Source: Desulfacinum sp. (GTDB lineage Bacteria > Desulfobacterota > Syntrophobacteria > Syntrophobacterales > DSM-9756). Taken from it: a stretch of DNA of 60,090 bases. This document shows positions 49,390-58,408 of this stretch, in pieces. The notes beneath the pieces were generated by a model that searched no databases, had not been told where the DNA came from, and saw nothing but the letters and a program-made list of their open reading frames with translations. How positions within the stretch are numbered: position 1 is the stretch's first letter; each line of letters begins with the position of its first letter. Both the position numbers and the translations under genes were made by a program. The stretch is from positions 1 through 60,090 of the forward strand of contig JACIYN010000058.1 in NCBI GenBank assembly GCA_014359885.1, written 5' to 3'.

Positions 49390-51114
49390 ATGGCCGGTGC
49401 AATCAAGCTGGAACTTTTCCCTGGGGCACTGGAACGCCGGGTGGATGCCTCCGTCGAGGCCATGGCCCGGGACGGCATCGTGGAGCGGATCTGGCGAAAG
49501 GACCACACGGTCTGGAAACCCGAGCCGCAAGAGATCACAAACCGCCTGGGCTGGCTTCACGTGGCCGACGCCATGGAATCCCGATTGCCGGAAGTGGACT
49601 CCTTTGTGGAAGAGGTGCGATCCGACGGCCTCATCCAGGTCGTCTTGCTGGGCATGGGTGGATCCAGCCTGGCCCCGGAAGTCCTCGGCCGCATCTTTCC
49701 CCCGCAGCCCGGATTCCTGCGCCTCACCGTGCTGGACACCACCCACCCGGACGCCATCGCCCGGGTCCGCGATGGTCTGGATCTCAAGCGGACCCTTTTC
49801 GTGGTGGCCACCAAATCGGGCGGCACGGTGGAGACGATTTCGCTCTTCAAATACTTCTACAACCTGGTCCTGGACGTCTGTCCGTCCCACGAAGTGGGAG
49901 GCCGCTTTTGCGCCGTGACGGACCCGGGAAGCGGTCTGGAGGCCATGGCCCGTTCCCTGGCCTTTCGGAAGATCTTTCTCAACGATCCGGAGATCGGCGG
50001 CCGTTATTCGGCCCTTTCCTATTTCGGCCTGGTGCCCGCCGCTCTTACGGGAACGGACGTTGGTGAAATCCTGTCGAGGGGACGCGCGGCGGCGGAGGCG
50101 TGCCGGGCTTCGGATCCGGCCCAGTACCCAGGAAATCCCGGGTTGCTCCTGGGCGCTTTTCTGGGCACGGCGGCCCGGGCGGGACGCGACAAGATGACCC
50201 TGGTGGTGCACCCGGTTTTCGCCAACCTGGCCGATTGGGTGGAACAGCTGGTGGCGGAAAGCACGGGAAAGGAGGGGCGCGGCATCCTTCCCGTGACGGG
50301 TGAGCTCCCGGGCCCGCCCGATGTGTACGGAAACGACCGGTTCTTCGTTTTTGTGGACGAAGGCGGGGAGAATGGGATGGACGGGCTGGAGGATCTCCGG
50401 AAAGCCGGTTTCCCCTGCGTGCGGCTGACCGCGGCGGACCGCACCGATGTGGGGGCTCTCTTCTTTGTTTGGGAATTTGCCACGGCCGTGGCGTCCCATC
50501 TTCTGGCCGTCAATCCTTTCGACCAGCCCAATGTGGAATCCGCCAAGGTGCAGGCCAAAAGAATGCTGGAGGCCTATAAGGCTTCGGGAACCCTTCCCCG
50601 GCTGCCGGTGGCGGCGGAAGCGCAGGGAATCCAGGTGTCGGGCGACGTTTCCGCCGGAACCCCCGCCGAGGCTCTGAAACGCTTTGTGGAGGATCTGTCG
50701 GCGGATGGCTACGTGGCCGTTCAGGCCTATGTGCCCCCGCATGAGGAAACGGATCGGGCCTTGGCCCGCCTGCAAAAAGAGCTTCGGGATCTCAGCCGCA
50801 GAGCCGTGACGGTGGGCTACGGGCCGCGATTTCTCCACTCCACGGGCCAGCTCCACAAGGGAGACGCGGGCAAGGGGCGTTTTATCCAGATAACCGACGA
50901 AGTGCGAGACGATCTGCCCATTCCGGACGCTCCCGGAGCGTCCGCTTCCAGCGTCACCTTCGGGACCCTCATCGCCGCCCAGGCCCACGGCGATCGAGAG
51001 GCGCTTCTGGCGACGGGCCGCCCCGTGCTCCGTCTCCATGTGACCGGAGACGCGGCGGAGGCCCTGGGGAATTTGTGCAACTCCCTGGGGGCTTTTTCGG
51101 GGGAGGTCGAGTAG
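49390..51114 (+). CDS. pgi: glucose-6-phosphate isomerase (Tal-Pgi C-terminal type)
   Basis: A 574-aa sugar isomerase of the large bacterial form found as the C-terminal half of bifunctional transaldolase-Pgi proteins. The start at 49390 is backed by GGGGTGG 6 nt before. ATGs at 49372 and 49321 are possible alternatives. It has VVLLGMGGSSLAPEVLGRIF, VLDTTHPDAI, LFVVATKSGGTVETISLFKY (the SIS phosphate loop) and FCAVTDPGSGLEAMARS. DPEIGGRYSALSYFGLVPAA and the late HSTGQLHKGDAGKGRFIQIT complete the set. No transaldolase part is attached. It interconverts glucose-6-P and fructose-6-P. Confidence 0.9.
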   Translation: MAGAIKLELFPGALERRVDASVEAMARDGIVERIWRKDHTVWKPEPQEITNRLGWLHVADAMESRLPEVDSFVEEVRSDGLIQVVLLGMGGSSLAPEVLGRIFPPQPGFLRLTVLDTTHPDAIARVRDGLDLKRTLFVVATKSGGTVETISLFKYFYNLVLDVCPSHEVGGRFCAVTDPGSGLEAMARSLAFRKIFLNDPEIGGRYSALSYFGLVPAALTGTDVGEILSRGRAAAEACRASDPAQYPGNPGLLLGAFLGTAARAGRDKMTLVVHPVFANLADWVEQLVAESTGKEGRGILPVTGELPGPPDVYGNDRFFVFVDEGGENGMDGLEDLRKAGFPCVRLTAADRTDVGALFFVWEFATAVASHLLAVNPFDQPNVESAKVQAKRMLEAYKASGTLPRLPVAAEAQGIQVSGDVSAGTPAEALKRFVEDLSADGYVAVQAYVPPHEETDRALARLQKELRDLSRRAVTVGYGPRFLHSTGQLHKGDAGKGRFIQITDEVRDDLPIPDAPGASASSVTFGTLIAAQAHGDREALLATGRPVLRLHVTGDAAEALGNLCNSLGAFSGEVE

Positions 51115-51214
51115 CGGTTGTCCGAAAGCAGCAGACCGTCTTCACCTCTGGCCTGGGAGCTTGTCCGGGAATGTTTTTTTCCGGCTCATGAGCCAAGGGA
51201 ATTTCCGTTCACTT

Positions 51215-51241
51215 CGTAGCCGCGGGACTTCAGCCCCGCGG
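51215..51241. repeat. palindromic repeat CGTAGCCGCGGG family
   Basis: CGTAGCCGCGGGACTTCAG then CCCCGCGG. Inverse-orientation relative of 20802-20823. Confidence 0.75.
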
Positions 51242-51313
51242 AAAGGGCCATCGCAACTCCATGAAGTGACAGGAAATACGCGATGGTCCATCCAACATCC
51301 GGAGGATCTTCCC

Positions 51314-51336
51314 CAGCCCTGAAGGGCTGCGCTACG
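51314..51336. repeat. palindromic repeat CAGCCCT/AGGGCTG
   Basis: CAGCCCTGAAGGGCTG followed by CGCTACG. Family of 20704 and 59831. Confidence 0.8.
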
Positions 51337-51711
51337 AGAAAAAGAGAAAAGCGGTCGTCCGTAACGTTCTCGGACCAGCTCATGGGCGCGGCACTCCGCC
51401 TCGGCTCCGGCTGATCCTTCCGCAAGCGCTTCAAGGGCCCATCTTCGCGTTCGGTCGCCATTTATCCCGGACACTTACCCAATCAGACAAGGCCATGTCC
51501 CCTGGCCGCCGGCCCCCCATGGGGAGCATTTCTTTTTTTCCGTTTCGGAATCTCCGAGTCGGTCCGGGGTGGAACCGGCCGATCCGGTACGTCCCCCATC
51601 CTGCCTCCTCTTCGAGTTTTTCCTTCCGAGGACAAGCTTTCCCACCGCCCGGAAATTTAGTGAATGCAAACAAATGTTATTGAGACGATGCCTGTACAGA
51701 TGTTTCCTGCC

Positions 51712-51741
51712 TTGACTATTTCACTAGAAAATTGCTATGCC
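51712..51741 (+). promoter_or_regulatory. putative promoter of the peptide transporter operon
   Basis: TTGACT (51712-51717), 18-nt AT-rich spacer, TATGCC (51736-51741), in the most AT-rich part of the gap. Confidence 0.35.
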
Positions 51742-51981
51742 TTGTCTGCGCCATCGCACGGTTTGCCCAGTCCGGCGTGGATTCCGCCGTCCAGGACCTC
51801 ACTCCATATCGCGATAACGCATGGATACAAGCTCGGTGGGCGTTTGATGTCTGGGATGTTGCCGGTCGGGCCCCGGAATGCAGCAGTGCGGCAAGGGGAG
51901 TCGGGGGCGTGCCGGTGGTGGGGAGGACGAGAAAGCCCAGAGCGATGAAGTTGGATCCTGAGAACTCAAAAGGAGGGTTTC

Positions 51982-53562
51982 ATGTTTAGGCTGAAGGAAT
52001 TGGAGAAACTGTTGGCTCAGGGCAAGGTCAGCCGCCGGGATTTCATGAAGCAGGTTTCGGCACTGGGGTTGACGGCCGCCGTATCTCCTCTGTTGGTGCC
52101 GGGTGGAGCCCTGGCGGAAACCCCCAAGAAGGGCGGAAGGCTGCGCATCGGCATTTCCGGAGGTTCCACCACCGATTCCCTGGATCCGGCCACCATCACG
52201 GACATGATGATGCAGGTGTTCAACACGTCCCTGCGGAACAATCTGGTGGAGATCGACGCGGACAACCGGGCCGTTCCCGAGCTGGCTGAGAGCTGGGAGG
52301 CCACCCCGGACGCCAAGAAGTGGGTCTTCAAGCTCCGCAAGGGCGTGGAGTTCCACAACGGCAAGACCATGGACGCCGAGGATGTGATCTACTCCATCAA
52401 CCACCATCGTGGCAAAGACAGCAAGTCGGCGGCCAAGGCGCTGTTGGACTCCGTCGAGGAGATCAAGTCCGACGGCAAGGACACCGTCGTCTTCACCCTC
52501 AAGGGCGGGAATGCGGACTTTCCCTACGTTTTGAGCGATTACCATCTGAGCATCTGTCCGGCCGGAACCGACTTCCTGGACGGTGTGGGAACGGGCGGCT
52601 ACATCCTGAAGGACTACGAGCCGGGGGTGCGGGGATTCGCCGTTCGGAATCCCAACTTCTTCAAGGAGGGTCGGGCGCACTTCGACGAGGTGGAGGTCAT
52701 CTGCATCAACGACGTCAACGCCCGCACCAGTGCCCTGCAGACGGGCCAGGTGGACGTGATCAACCGCTGCGAACTCAAGACGGTGCACCTGCTCAAGCGC
52801 ATGCCGGGCATCCAGGTCATGGAACAACATGGTTTCAAGCACTACACCTTCGCCATGTTGTGTGACGTGGCCCCCTACAACGACAACAACGTGCGCCTGG
52901 CGCTCAAGCACGCCATCGACCGGGAGCAGATGGTGAAGACCATCCTGCGCGGCTACGGTACGGTGGGCAACGATCATCCCATCGCCAAGGCCAATCGCTA
53001 CTATGCTTCCGAACTGCCGCAGCGTCAGTACGATCCGGACAAGGCCAAGTTCTATCTGAAGAAGGCGGGACTCGGTAAACATGTCTTCAAACTCCATGTG
53101 TCCGAAGCCGCCTTTAGCGGGTCCATCGACGCCGGTGTGCTCTACCGGGAAAGCGCCGCCAAGGCGGGAATCGAGATCGAGGTGGTCCGGGAGCCCAGCG
53201 ACGGTTACTGGAGCAACGTCTGGATGAAAAAGCCCTGGTGCGCCGTCTTCTGGGGCGGGCGCCCCACGGAGGACATGATGTTCAGCACGGCGTACGCGGC
53301 GGGCGCCCCCTGGAACGACACCCACTGGAACAACAAGCGCTTCAACGAACTGCTGGTGGCCGCACGCGCCGAGCTGGACGAAAAGAAGCGGCGTGAAATG
53401 TACGTGGAGATGCAACAACTGGTGCGCGACGACGGCGGAGTAGTGGTGCCCATGTTCGCAGCGGACCTTTCGGCCGCCACCGACAAGATCCGCCACGGCA
53501 AGCTGGCCGTCAACTGGGAGCTGGATGGCTTCCGCCTGACCGAGCGGTGGTGGTTTGCTTAA
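51982..53562 (+). CDS. peptide ABC transporter, binding protein with TAT-type signal
   Basis: A 526-aa SBP_bac_5 (DppA/OppA-like) protein, ATG preceded by AAAGGAGGG. The N-terminus holds a twin-arginine motif SRRDFMK at about residue 18, a hydrophobic core VSALGLTAAVSPLLV and the cleavage-type site GALA-E. So it is exported folded. The mature part has GGRLRIGISGGSTTDSLDPA, WVFKLRKGVEFHNGKTMDAE (family signature) and VRLALKHAIDREQMVKTILR. It binds a peptide or related ligand in the periplasm. First gene of the four-gene operon. Confidence 0.93.
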   Translation: MFRLKELEKLLAQGKVSRRDFMKQVSALGLTAAVSPLLVPGGALAETPKKGGRLRIGISGGSTTDSLDPATITDMMMQVFNTSLRNNLVEIDADNRAVPELAESWEATPDAKKWVFKLRKGVEFHNGKTMDAEDVIYSINHHRGKDSKSAAKALLDSVEEIKSDGKDTVVFTLKGGNADFPYVLSDYHLSICPAGTDFLDGVGTGGYILKDYEPGVRGFAVRNPNFFKEGRAHFDEVEVICINDVNARTSALQTGQVDVINRCELKTVHLLKRMPGIQVMEQHGFKHYTFAMLCDVAPYNDNNVRLALKHAIDREQMVKTILRGYGTVGNDHPIAKANRYYASELPQRQYDPDKAKFYLKKAGLGKHVFKLHVSEAAFSGSIDAGVLYRESAAKAGIEIEVVREPSDGYWSNVWMKKPWCAVFWGGRPTEDMMFSTAYAAGAPWNDTHWNNKRFNELLVAARAELDEKKRREMYVEMQQLVRDDGGVVVPMFAADLSAATDKIRHGKLAVNWELDGFRLTERWWFA

Positions 53563-53638
53563 GGGGCTCCCTTGAAGGAAATGGGCCCCTTGCCGCTGGA
53601 GCCGAGGTGGAGCCTGGACCGCAGAGGTCGGTTTTCAT

Positions 53639-53666
53639 GTAGGGGCGGTTGGCGAACCGCCCCTAC
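53639..53666. repeat. palindromic intergenic repeat (GTAGGGGCGGTT)
   Basis: Arms GTAGGGGCGGTT / AACCGCCCCTAC, loop GGCG. Inside the operon between binding-protein and permease genes, where it may set relative mRNA levels. Confidence 0.92.
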
Positions 53667-53849
53667 CATACGGGGGCCATCGCCGGATCGCCCCTGAAAT
53701 CCCTGTGCACGGGCATCCCTGGGCATGGACGGCACCACGCCAAGCACCCCCCGGGTCGCAGGGCTCCGCCCGGCGACCCGTTTGCCCTGGGCGTCCCCCA
53801 CGGGGCAACCATGGCCGTCCAAAAAGTTTGTTGAGAACACCGGAGAACC

Positions 53850-54806
53850 ATGAGTCCACTCAAAGAATTGATTTTCAAACGCATTGCTTTCGGCGCCTTG
53901 ACCCTGGCCGTCATTTCCGTGCTCATCTTCGTGGGCGTGGAACTGCTCCCGGGCGATCTGGCGGAGGCCGTCTTGGGACAAAACGCGACGCCGGAGACCG
54001 TGGCGGCTTTTCGAAAAGAGCTCAAGTTGGATCTTCCCGCCCACGTCCGCTACTTCGCCTGGCTGTCCGATTTCCTGCGCGGCGACTTCGGGAACTCTCT
54101 GGCCAACGGACGGCCCATCGCCGGCCTCATCGGATGGCGCTTTGCCAACTCCCTTTTCCTGGCGGCCACGGCGGCCGTCATCGCCGTTCCCCTTTCGATC
54201 TTGCTGGGAATCCTGGCGGCCCTGTACCGCAACAGCCTGTTCGACCGGATGATCTCCATGGTCACCCTCAGCATGATCTCCTTTCCGGAGTTTTTCATCG
54301 CCTACATTTTGATCGCGGTCCTATCGGCCAAGCTGGGACTTTTTCCGAGTATTGCCAGCATCAACGACCAAATGTCCCTCTGGGACAAGCTCTACACGAT
54401 CATCCTGCCCTGCATGACCCTCACCATGGTGGTGGCCGCCCACATGATGCGCCAGACCCGGGCGTCCATCATCAACATCCTGGGTGCTCCCTTCATCGAG
54501 ATGGCCAAACTCAAGGGGATGAAACGTTTGCGGGTGGTGGTGGTTCATGCCTTTCCCAACGCCCTGTCTCCGGTCATCAACGTGGTGGCGCTCAATCTGG
54601 CCTACCTGGTGGTGGGCGTGGTGATCGTGGAAGTGGTCTTCGTCTATCCCGGACTGGGTCAGCTCCTGGTGGATTCCGTGTCCAAACGCGACATCCCCGT
54701 GGTGCAGGCGGCGGGCCTCATCTTTGCCACTACTTACGTGGCGCTCAATCTTCTGGCGGACGTTCTGGCGATCCTCAGCAACCCGCGACTGCGAAATCCG
54801 AAGTAG
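53850..54806 (+). CDS. dppB: peptide ABC transporter permease DppB-like
   Basis: A 318-aa permease with an N-terminal helix (LIFKRIAFGALTLAVISVLI), a short ELLPGDLAEAVLGQNATPE motif region, and five further segments. The EAA-type loop reads EMAKLKGMKRLRVVVVHAFP with NALSPVINVVALNLAYLVVG. It ends VLAILSNPRLRNPK, the DppB signature. Preceded by GGAGAACC before ATG. It pairs with the next gene. Confidence 0.93.
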   Translation: MSPLKELIFKRIAFGALTLAVISVLIFVGVELLPGDLAEAVLGQNATPETVAAFRKELKLDLPAHVRYFAWLSDFLRGDFGNSLANGRPIAGLIGWRFANSLFLAATAAVIAVPLSILLGILAALYRNSLFDRMISMVTLSMISFPEFFIAYILIAVLSAKLGLFPSIASINDQMSLWDKLYTIILPCMTLTMVVAAHMMRQTRASIINILGAPFIEMAKLKGMKRLRVVVVHAFPNALSPVINVVALNLAYLVVGVVIVEVVFVYPGLGQLLVDSVSKRDIPVVQAAGLIFATTYVALNLLADVLAILSNPRLRNPK

Positions 54807-54825
54807 AGATAGGGATAGTTGAAGA

Positions 54826-55650
54826 ATGGCTTTCTGGAACTTGGTACGACGGTCACCGTGGAGCGCCCGAATCGGTCTGGCGATCATCGCCCTCAACGTG
54901 TTTGCCGCGGTCTTTGCGCCGGTCATCGCCCCCTACGGGGAGACGGAAATCGTCGGGGACGTGTGGGCCCCGAAAAGCGCCGAGCACCTCTTGGGAACCG
55001 ATCAGCTCGGGAGAGATCTTCTGACCCGGTTGATCTACGGAGCGAGAAACACCATCGCCCTGGCCTTTGTCACCACGGCGCTCTCTTTTCTCGTGGGGTC
55101 GTTATGCGGCTTTTTCGCGGCCACCCTGGGCGGTTGGGTGGACATGCTTCTGAGCCGAGTCATGGATGTCATCATGGCCTTTCCCACCCTGATCTTTGCT
55201 CTCATGGTGCTCTCCGTGGTGGGCACGTCCATTCCGGCCATGATCGTGGTCATCGCCTTGTTGGATTCCACGCGGGTCTTTCGGCTGTCCCGGGCGGTGG
55301 CCATGGACATTGAAGTGATGGAGTTCGTGGAAGCGGCTCGATTGAGGGGAGAGGGGATCTGGTGGATCATGCGCCACGAAATCCTTCCCAACGCCATGCC
55401 GCCGCTGGTGGCGGAATTCGGGCTTCGATTTTGCTTCGTCTTTCTCTTTGTGGCGGCGCTCAGCTTTTTGGGACTCGGCATTCAGCCGCCCACGGCCGAC
55501 TGGGGGAGCATGGTCCGTGAAAACGCCGGCGCCATCACCTTCGGCATCTTCATTCCCCTGTGGCCCGCTGCGGCCATCGCGCTCCTCACCGTGGGCGTGA
55601 ACCTGGTGGTGGACTGGTTCCTCCACATGGCCAGCGGCCTGAAAGAATAA
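54826..55650 (+). CDS. dppC: peptide ABC transporter permease DppC-like
   Basis: A 274-aa permease: LAIIALNVFAAVFAPVIAPY, HLLGTDQLGRDLLTRLIYGA (DppC hallmark), and the loop EFVEAARLRGEGIWWIMRHE with ILPNAMPPLVAEFGLRF. SFLGLGIQPPTADWGSMV comes near the end. It is 19 bp after dppB and 21 bp before the ATPase gene. Confidence 0.94.
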   Translation: MAFWNLVRRSPWSARIGLAIIALNVFAAVFAPVIAPYGETEIVGDVWAPKSAEHLLGTDQLGRDLLTRLIYGARNTIALAFVTTALSFLVGSLCGFFAATLGGWVDMLLSRVMDVIMAFPTLIFALMVLSVVGTSIPAMIVVIALLDSTRVFRLSRAVAMDIEVMEFVEAARLRGEGIWWIMRHEILPNAMPPLVAEFGLRFCFVFLFVAALSFLGLGIQPPTADWGSMVRENAGAITFGIFIPLWPAAAIALLTVGVNLVVDWFLHMASGLKE

Positions 55651-55671
55651 AACCTGATACTTGGAGGATAT

Positions 55672-57357
55672 ATGAGCCATCTACTGGAAATGAAAAACGT
55701 GGTGATCGAAGGGCTTTCCGGAAGGCGGTGGCAGCCCATCGTCAAGGGAGTGGATCTGCATCTCAACCGAGGGGAGGTGCTGGGCCTCATAGGGGAATCC
55801 GGGGCGGGCAAGTCCACCCTCGGGCTGGCCTCCATGGCCTATACCCGCGGGGGATGCCGCATTGCGTCCGGTTCCATCGTTTTCGACGGGATGGAACTGA
55901 CCAGGGCGCCCCGCGATGTGCTTCGAAACATCCGGGGAGTCCGCATCGCCTACGTGGCTCAAAGCGCTGCGGCTTCCTTCAATCCGGCCCACACGCTCCT
56001 CAAGCAATGTGTGGAGGTTCCGGTCCAACACGGCCTGATGAGTTACCAGGAGGCGGCGGAGAAAGCGGTGGACACGTACCGGCGCCTTCTTTTGCCCGAC
56101 CCCGAAAACATCGGTTACCGTTACCCGCACCAGGTCTCCGGCGGCCAGCTCCAGCGGGCCATGGTGGCCATGGCCATGGCCTGTCAGCCGGACATCATTG
56201 TCTTCGACGAGCCCACCACGGCCCTGGACGTAACCACCCAGATCGAGGTGCTCACCGCCATCAAGGAGATCACCCGCCAGTTCCGAACGGCCGCCATCTA
56301 CATCTCCCATGATTTGGCGGTGGTGGCCCAGCTGGCGGACCGGATCATGGTGTTGCGCGACGGGGAGCTGGTGGAGGAGGGCGAGACCCGGCAGATGCTG
56401 GCCAATCCCCAGGAGGAGTACACCCGGGCGCTCCTTTCCGTGCGAAAGACGAGGAGGCCTTCCAACGCCCACGCACTGAAAGACGACGTGCTTCTGGAAG
56501 TCCGCGGCGTTTCGGCCAGCTATGGGCAAGGCGTGGAGGTGCTCCAGGATATCAACGTGAAGGTCAAGCGCAAGACCACGGTGGCCGTGGTGGGGGAATC
56601 GGGAAGCGGCAAGAGCACGCTGGCCCGGGTCGTCACGGGCCTGCTCCCGCCGCTCAAGGGCACCATCGTCTTCGACGGCGAGGAACTGCCGGCGGACCTC
56701 AAGGCCCGCGATCGGGAAAGCCTGAGGCGCCTTCAGATGATCTACCAGATGCCGGACACGGCCCTGAATCCCAGGCAGAAGCTGCGCACCGTCCTGGGCC
56801 GCCCGCTGGAGTTCTACTTCGGCATGAAGGGCAAGGAGCAGGAAGACCGGATCATCGAGCTTCTCGATATGGTGGAGCTGCCCCCGGAATACATCGACCG
56901 CTACCCCACGGAGCTTTCCGGCGGGGAGAAGCAGCGGGTGTGCATCGCCCGGGCCCTGGCGGCACAGCCGGATCTCGTCATCTGTGACGAGGTGACCTCG
57001 GCCCTGGACCCCTTGGTCGCCGAAGGCGTCCTGGAGCTGCTCCAGAAGCTTCAGGACCGGTTCGGGATGTCCTACCTCTTCATCACCCACGACCTGGCCA
57101 CGGTGAAGGCCATCGCCGACGAGATCGTGGTCATGTGGCAGGGGCGCATCGTGGAACAAGGGGTCAAGGAAGAGGTCCTCACCCCGCCCCACCACGAATA
57201 CACGGAGCTGCTGCTCTCGTCGGTCCCCGAGATGGATCCGGACTGGTTGGACAACCTGCTGGCGCGAAGGGCCCGCAAGCGAGCCCGCAGGCGCCCGGAC
57301 GGCGGCCCCGGAAGGCCCATGCGCCAGCCCGCCCCCGCCGCGTCGTACAACCGCTGA
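55672..57357 (+). CDS. fused peptide ABC transporter ATPase (DppD-DppF)
   Basis: A 561-aa protein with two complete ABC domains. Domain 1 (about 1-265): Walker A GESGAGKST, signature VSGGQLQRAMVAMAMA, Walker B IIVFDEPTTALDVT. Domain 2 (about 275-540): Walker A GESGSGKST, LSGGEKQRVCIARALAAQ, Walker B LVICDEVTSALDPLV. Each carries an H-loop (YISHDLAVVAQLAD, LFITHDLATVKAIAD). Normally DppD and DppF are two genes of about 330 aa each. Here they are one chain with shortened C-terminal regions. A basic tail (ARKRARRRPDGGPGRP) closes it. Confidence 0.94.
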   Translation: MSHLLEMKNVVIEGLSGRRWQPIVKGVDLHLNRGEVLGLIGESGAGKSTLGLASMAYTRGGCRIASGSIVFDGMELTRAPRDVLRNIRGVRIAYVAQSAAASFNPAHTLLKQCVEVPVQHGLMSYQEAAEKAVDTYRRLLLPDPENIGYRYPHQVSGGQLQRAMVAMAMACQPDIIVFDEPTTALDVTTQIEVLTAIKEITRQFRTAAIYISHDLAVVAQLADRIMVLRDGELVEEGETRQMLANPQEEYTRALLSVRKTRRPSNAHALKDDVLLEVRGVSASYGQGVEVLQDINVKVKRKTTVAVVGESGSGKSTLARVVTGLLPPLKGTIVFDGEELPADLKARDRESLRRLQMIYQMPDTALNPRQKLRTVLGRPLEFYFGMKGKEQEDRIIELLDMVELPPEYIDRYPTELSGGEKQRVCIARALAAQPDLVICDEVTSALDPLVAEGVLELLQKLQDRFGMSYLFITHDLATVKAIADEIVVMWQGRIVEQGVKEEVLTPPHHEYTELLLSSVPEMDPDWLDNLLARRARKRARRRPDGGPGRPMRQPAPAASYNR

Positions 57358-57384
57358 ATGAGGAGTGTATCCAAGTCTTGGCGT

Positions 57385-57417
57385 CTTGGTGCGAGGCTTT
57401 TTTCACCTCGCGCCAAG
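57385..57417. repeat. imperfect inverted repeat after the dpp operon
   Basis: CTTGGTGCGAGG, a 9-nt loop containing TTTTTT, and CCTCGCGCCAAG (11 of 12 paired). It may serve as operon end, but the T-run is in the loop instead of after the stem. It also resembles CTTGGCG-type dispersed repeats. Confidence 0.55.
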
Positions 57418-57492
57418 GCACCAAGAAAAGCCCTTCCATATCATCTTTCCCCGGATCCTCCCAGCGCCTCCGCGAGAGCCCCTCTCCTTGCG

Positions 57493-57521
57493 TTGACCTC
57501 CCGCACGGTTTACGATAGACA
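57493..57521 (+). promoter_or_regulatory. possible promoter of the AbrB/PIN pair
   Basis: TTGACC (57493-57498), 17-nt spacer, TAGACA (57516-57521), about 90 nt before the antitoxin start. Weak -10. Confidence 0.3.
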
Positions 57522-57609
57522 CAAGTAAGATCGGAATGAAAGGTAAACCAAGGGACACCATCGGTTTTATTTCGGCTCAACCTGAGTCCAACAGGCGGGG
57601 AGTGCAAAG

Positions 57610-57849
57610 ATGCTGGCGGCGAAAATCTCGTCCAAGGGGCAGATCGTGATCCCCAAGGAAGTCCGGGAGCGGCTGAAGATCGACCCCGGCACCTACTTCC
57701 GTGTCCGCATCGAAAAGGACGAGATCATCCTGACCCCCTTGAAGGCGACTCCCCTGGAGCGGCTGTACCATCGATACGCGGGGGAAGGCATTCTGGAGGA
57801 ACTGGAGAAGGAACATGCCAACGAGATCTCCGGAGAAAATCGTGCTTGA
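57610..57849 (+). CDS. vapB: AbrB/MazE-type antitoxin
   Basis: A 79-aa protein: an N-terminal swapped-hairpin DNA-binding domain AAKISSKGQIVIPKEVRERL, then KIDPGTYFRVRIEKDEIILT, and a helical C-terminus (LERLYHRYAGEGILEELEKE) that would wrap the toxin. It overlaps the PIN gene by 35 bp, the usual antitoxin-toxin arrangement, and probably represses its own promoter. Confidence 0.9.
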   Translation: MLAAKISSKGQIVIPKEVRERLKIDPGTYFRVRIEKDEIILTPLKATPLERLYHRYAGEGILEELEKEHANEISGENRA

Positions 57850-58243
57850 TGCCTGGGCTTTGCTGGCCTTGGTGTTCGGGGAGGAACCGGCGGCGAGCAC
57901 GGTGAAGGAGATCTTCGAAAAAGAGGATGCTTCCAGGTCCCATGTTCACATGTCATGGGTCAACCTGGGAGAGGTCTACTACATGTTGGGCCGGAAGAAA
58001 GGCACGAACACGGCCGACGAGGTCTTGAAAGACATCCAAATGCTTCCCTTGACCCTTCACGTGCCCTCCAAGGCGGACATCCTGGCTGCCGCAAGGATCA
58101 AGGCGAACCACCGGCTGTCTTATGCCGACGCCTTTGCCGTCTCTCTGGCCGAAAAGACGGGAGGGGTCCTTTTTACCGGTGACCCTGAAATCCTCGCCTT
58201 GAGCGGCATCTTCAGGGTGAGACGGCTTTCAAGAGGCGTCTGA
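57815..58243 (+). CDS. vapC: PIN-domain ribonuclease toxin
   Basis: A 142-aa PIN protein. Acidic residues of the active site are seen at Asp12 (IVLDAWALLALV), Glu in NLGEVYYML, Asp in RLSYADAFAVSLAEKTGG and Asp in LFTGDPEI. All four family positions are filled, so it should be active. VapC enzymes cleave tRNA or rRNA. Length and overlap with the antitoxin are typical. Confidence 0.9.
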   Translation: MPTRSPEKIVLDAWALLALVFGEEPAASTVKEIFEKEDASRSHVHMSWVNLGEVYYMLGRKKGTNTADEVLKDIQMLPLTLHVPSKADILAAARIKANHRLSYADAFAVSLAEKTGGVLFTGDPEILALSGIFRVRRLSRGV

Positions 58244-58408
58244 TGGTTCGTCCATCCCTCCCGGTTCGAAAAGCCGATCCACGCAAGGATCAGGTCTCTT
58301 TCCCACTTGCGCTTTGCGGTGCGCCCTCTCGAAAGAGCGGATCGCCGAGATGGAGGCGGTTTGGGAACCGCCTCTGTCCACCGGAGCGCGGCCGAAATCG
58401 GCAGGAAC

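Larger units (their letters stand above)
51157..51381. repeat. MITE-like element, copy 2
   Basis: Left end GAGCTTGTCCGGGAATGTT (51157-51175). Right end, inverted, GAGCTGGTCCGAGAACGTT (51381-51363). Sixteen of 19 positions match. It carries the palindromes 51215-51241 and 51314-51336. No transposase. Confidence 0.7.
51115..51981. other. 867-bp gene-free region with a MITE-like element and long leader
   Basis: No frame here shows family signal or a ribosome site with sensible codon use. The left part is the MITE-like copy 2 (51157-51381). The right part has an AT-rich patch (51655-51745) with a promoter-like pair, followed by about 240 nt of leader before the peptide-binding protein gene. Confidence 0.6.

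Noticed and set aside
51664..51948. 94-codon plus-strand frame before the peptide-binding protein gene
   Set aside because: No ribosome site and no family resemblance. It overlaps the promoter-like region and ends before the true operon.
57385..57417. Rho-independent terminator after the dpp operon
   Set aside because: The T-run is in the loop instead of following the stem, so it does not fit the standard design. Kept only as an inverted repeat.
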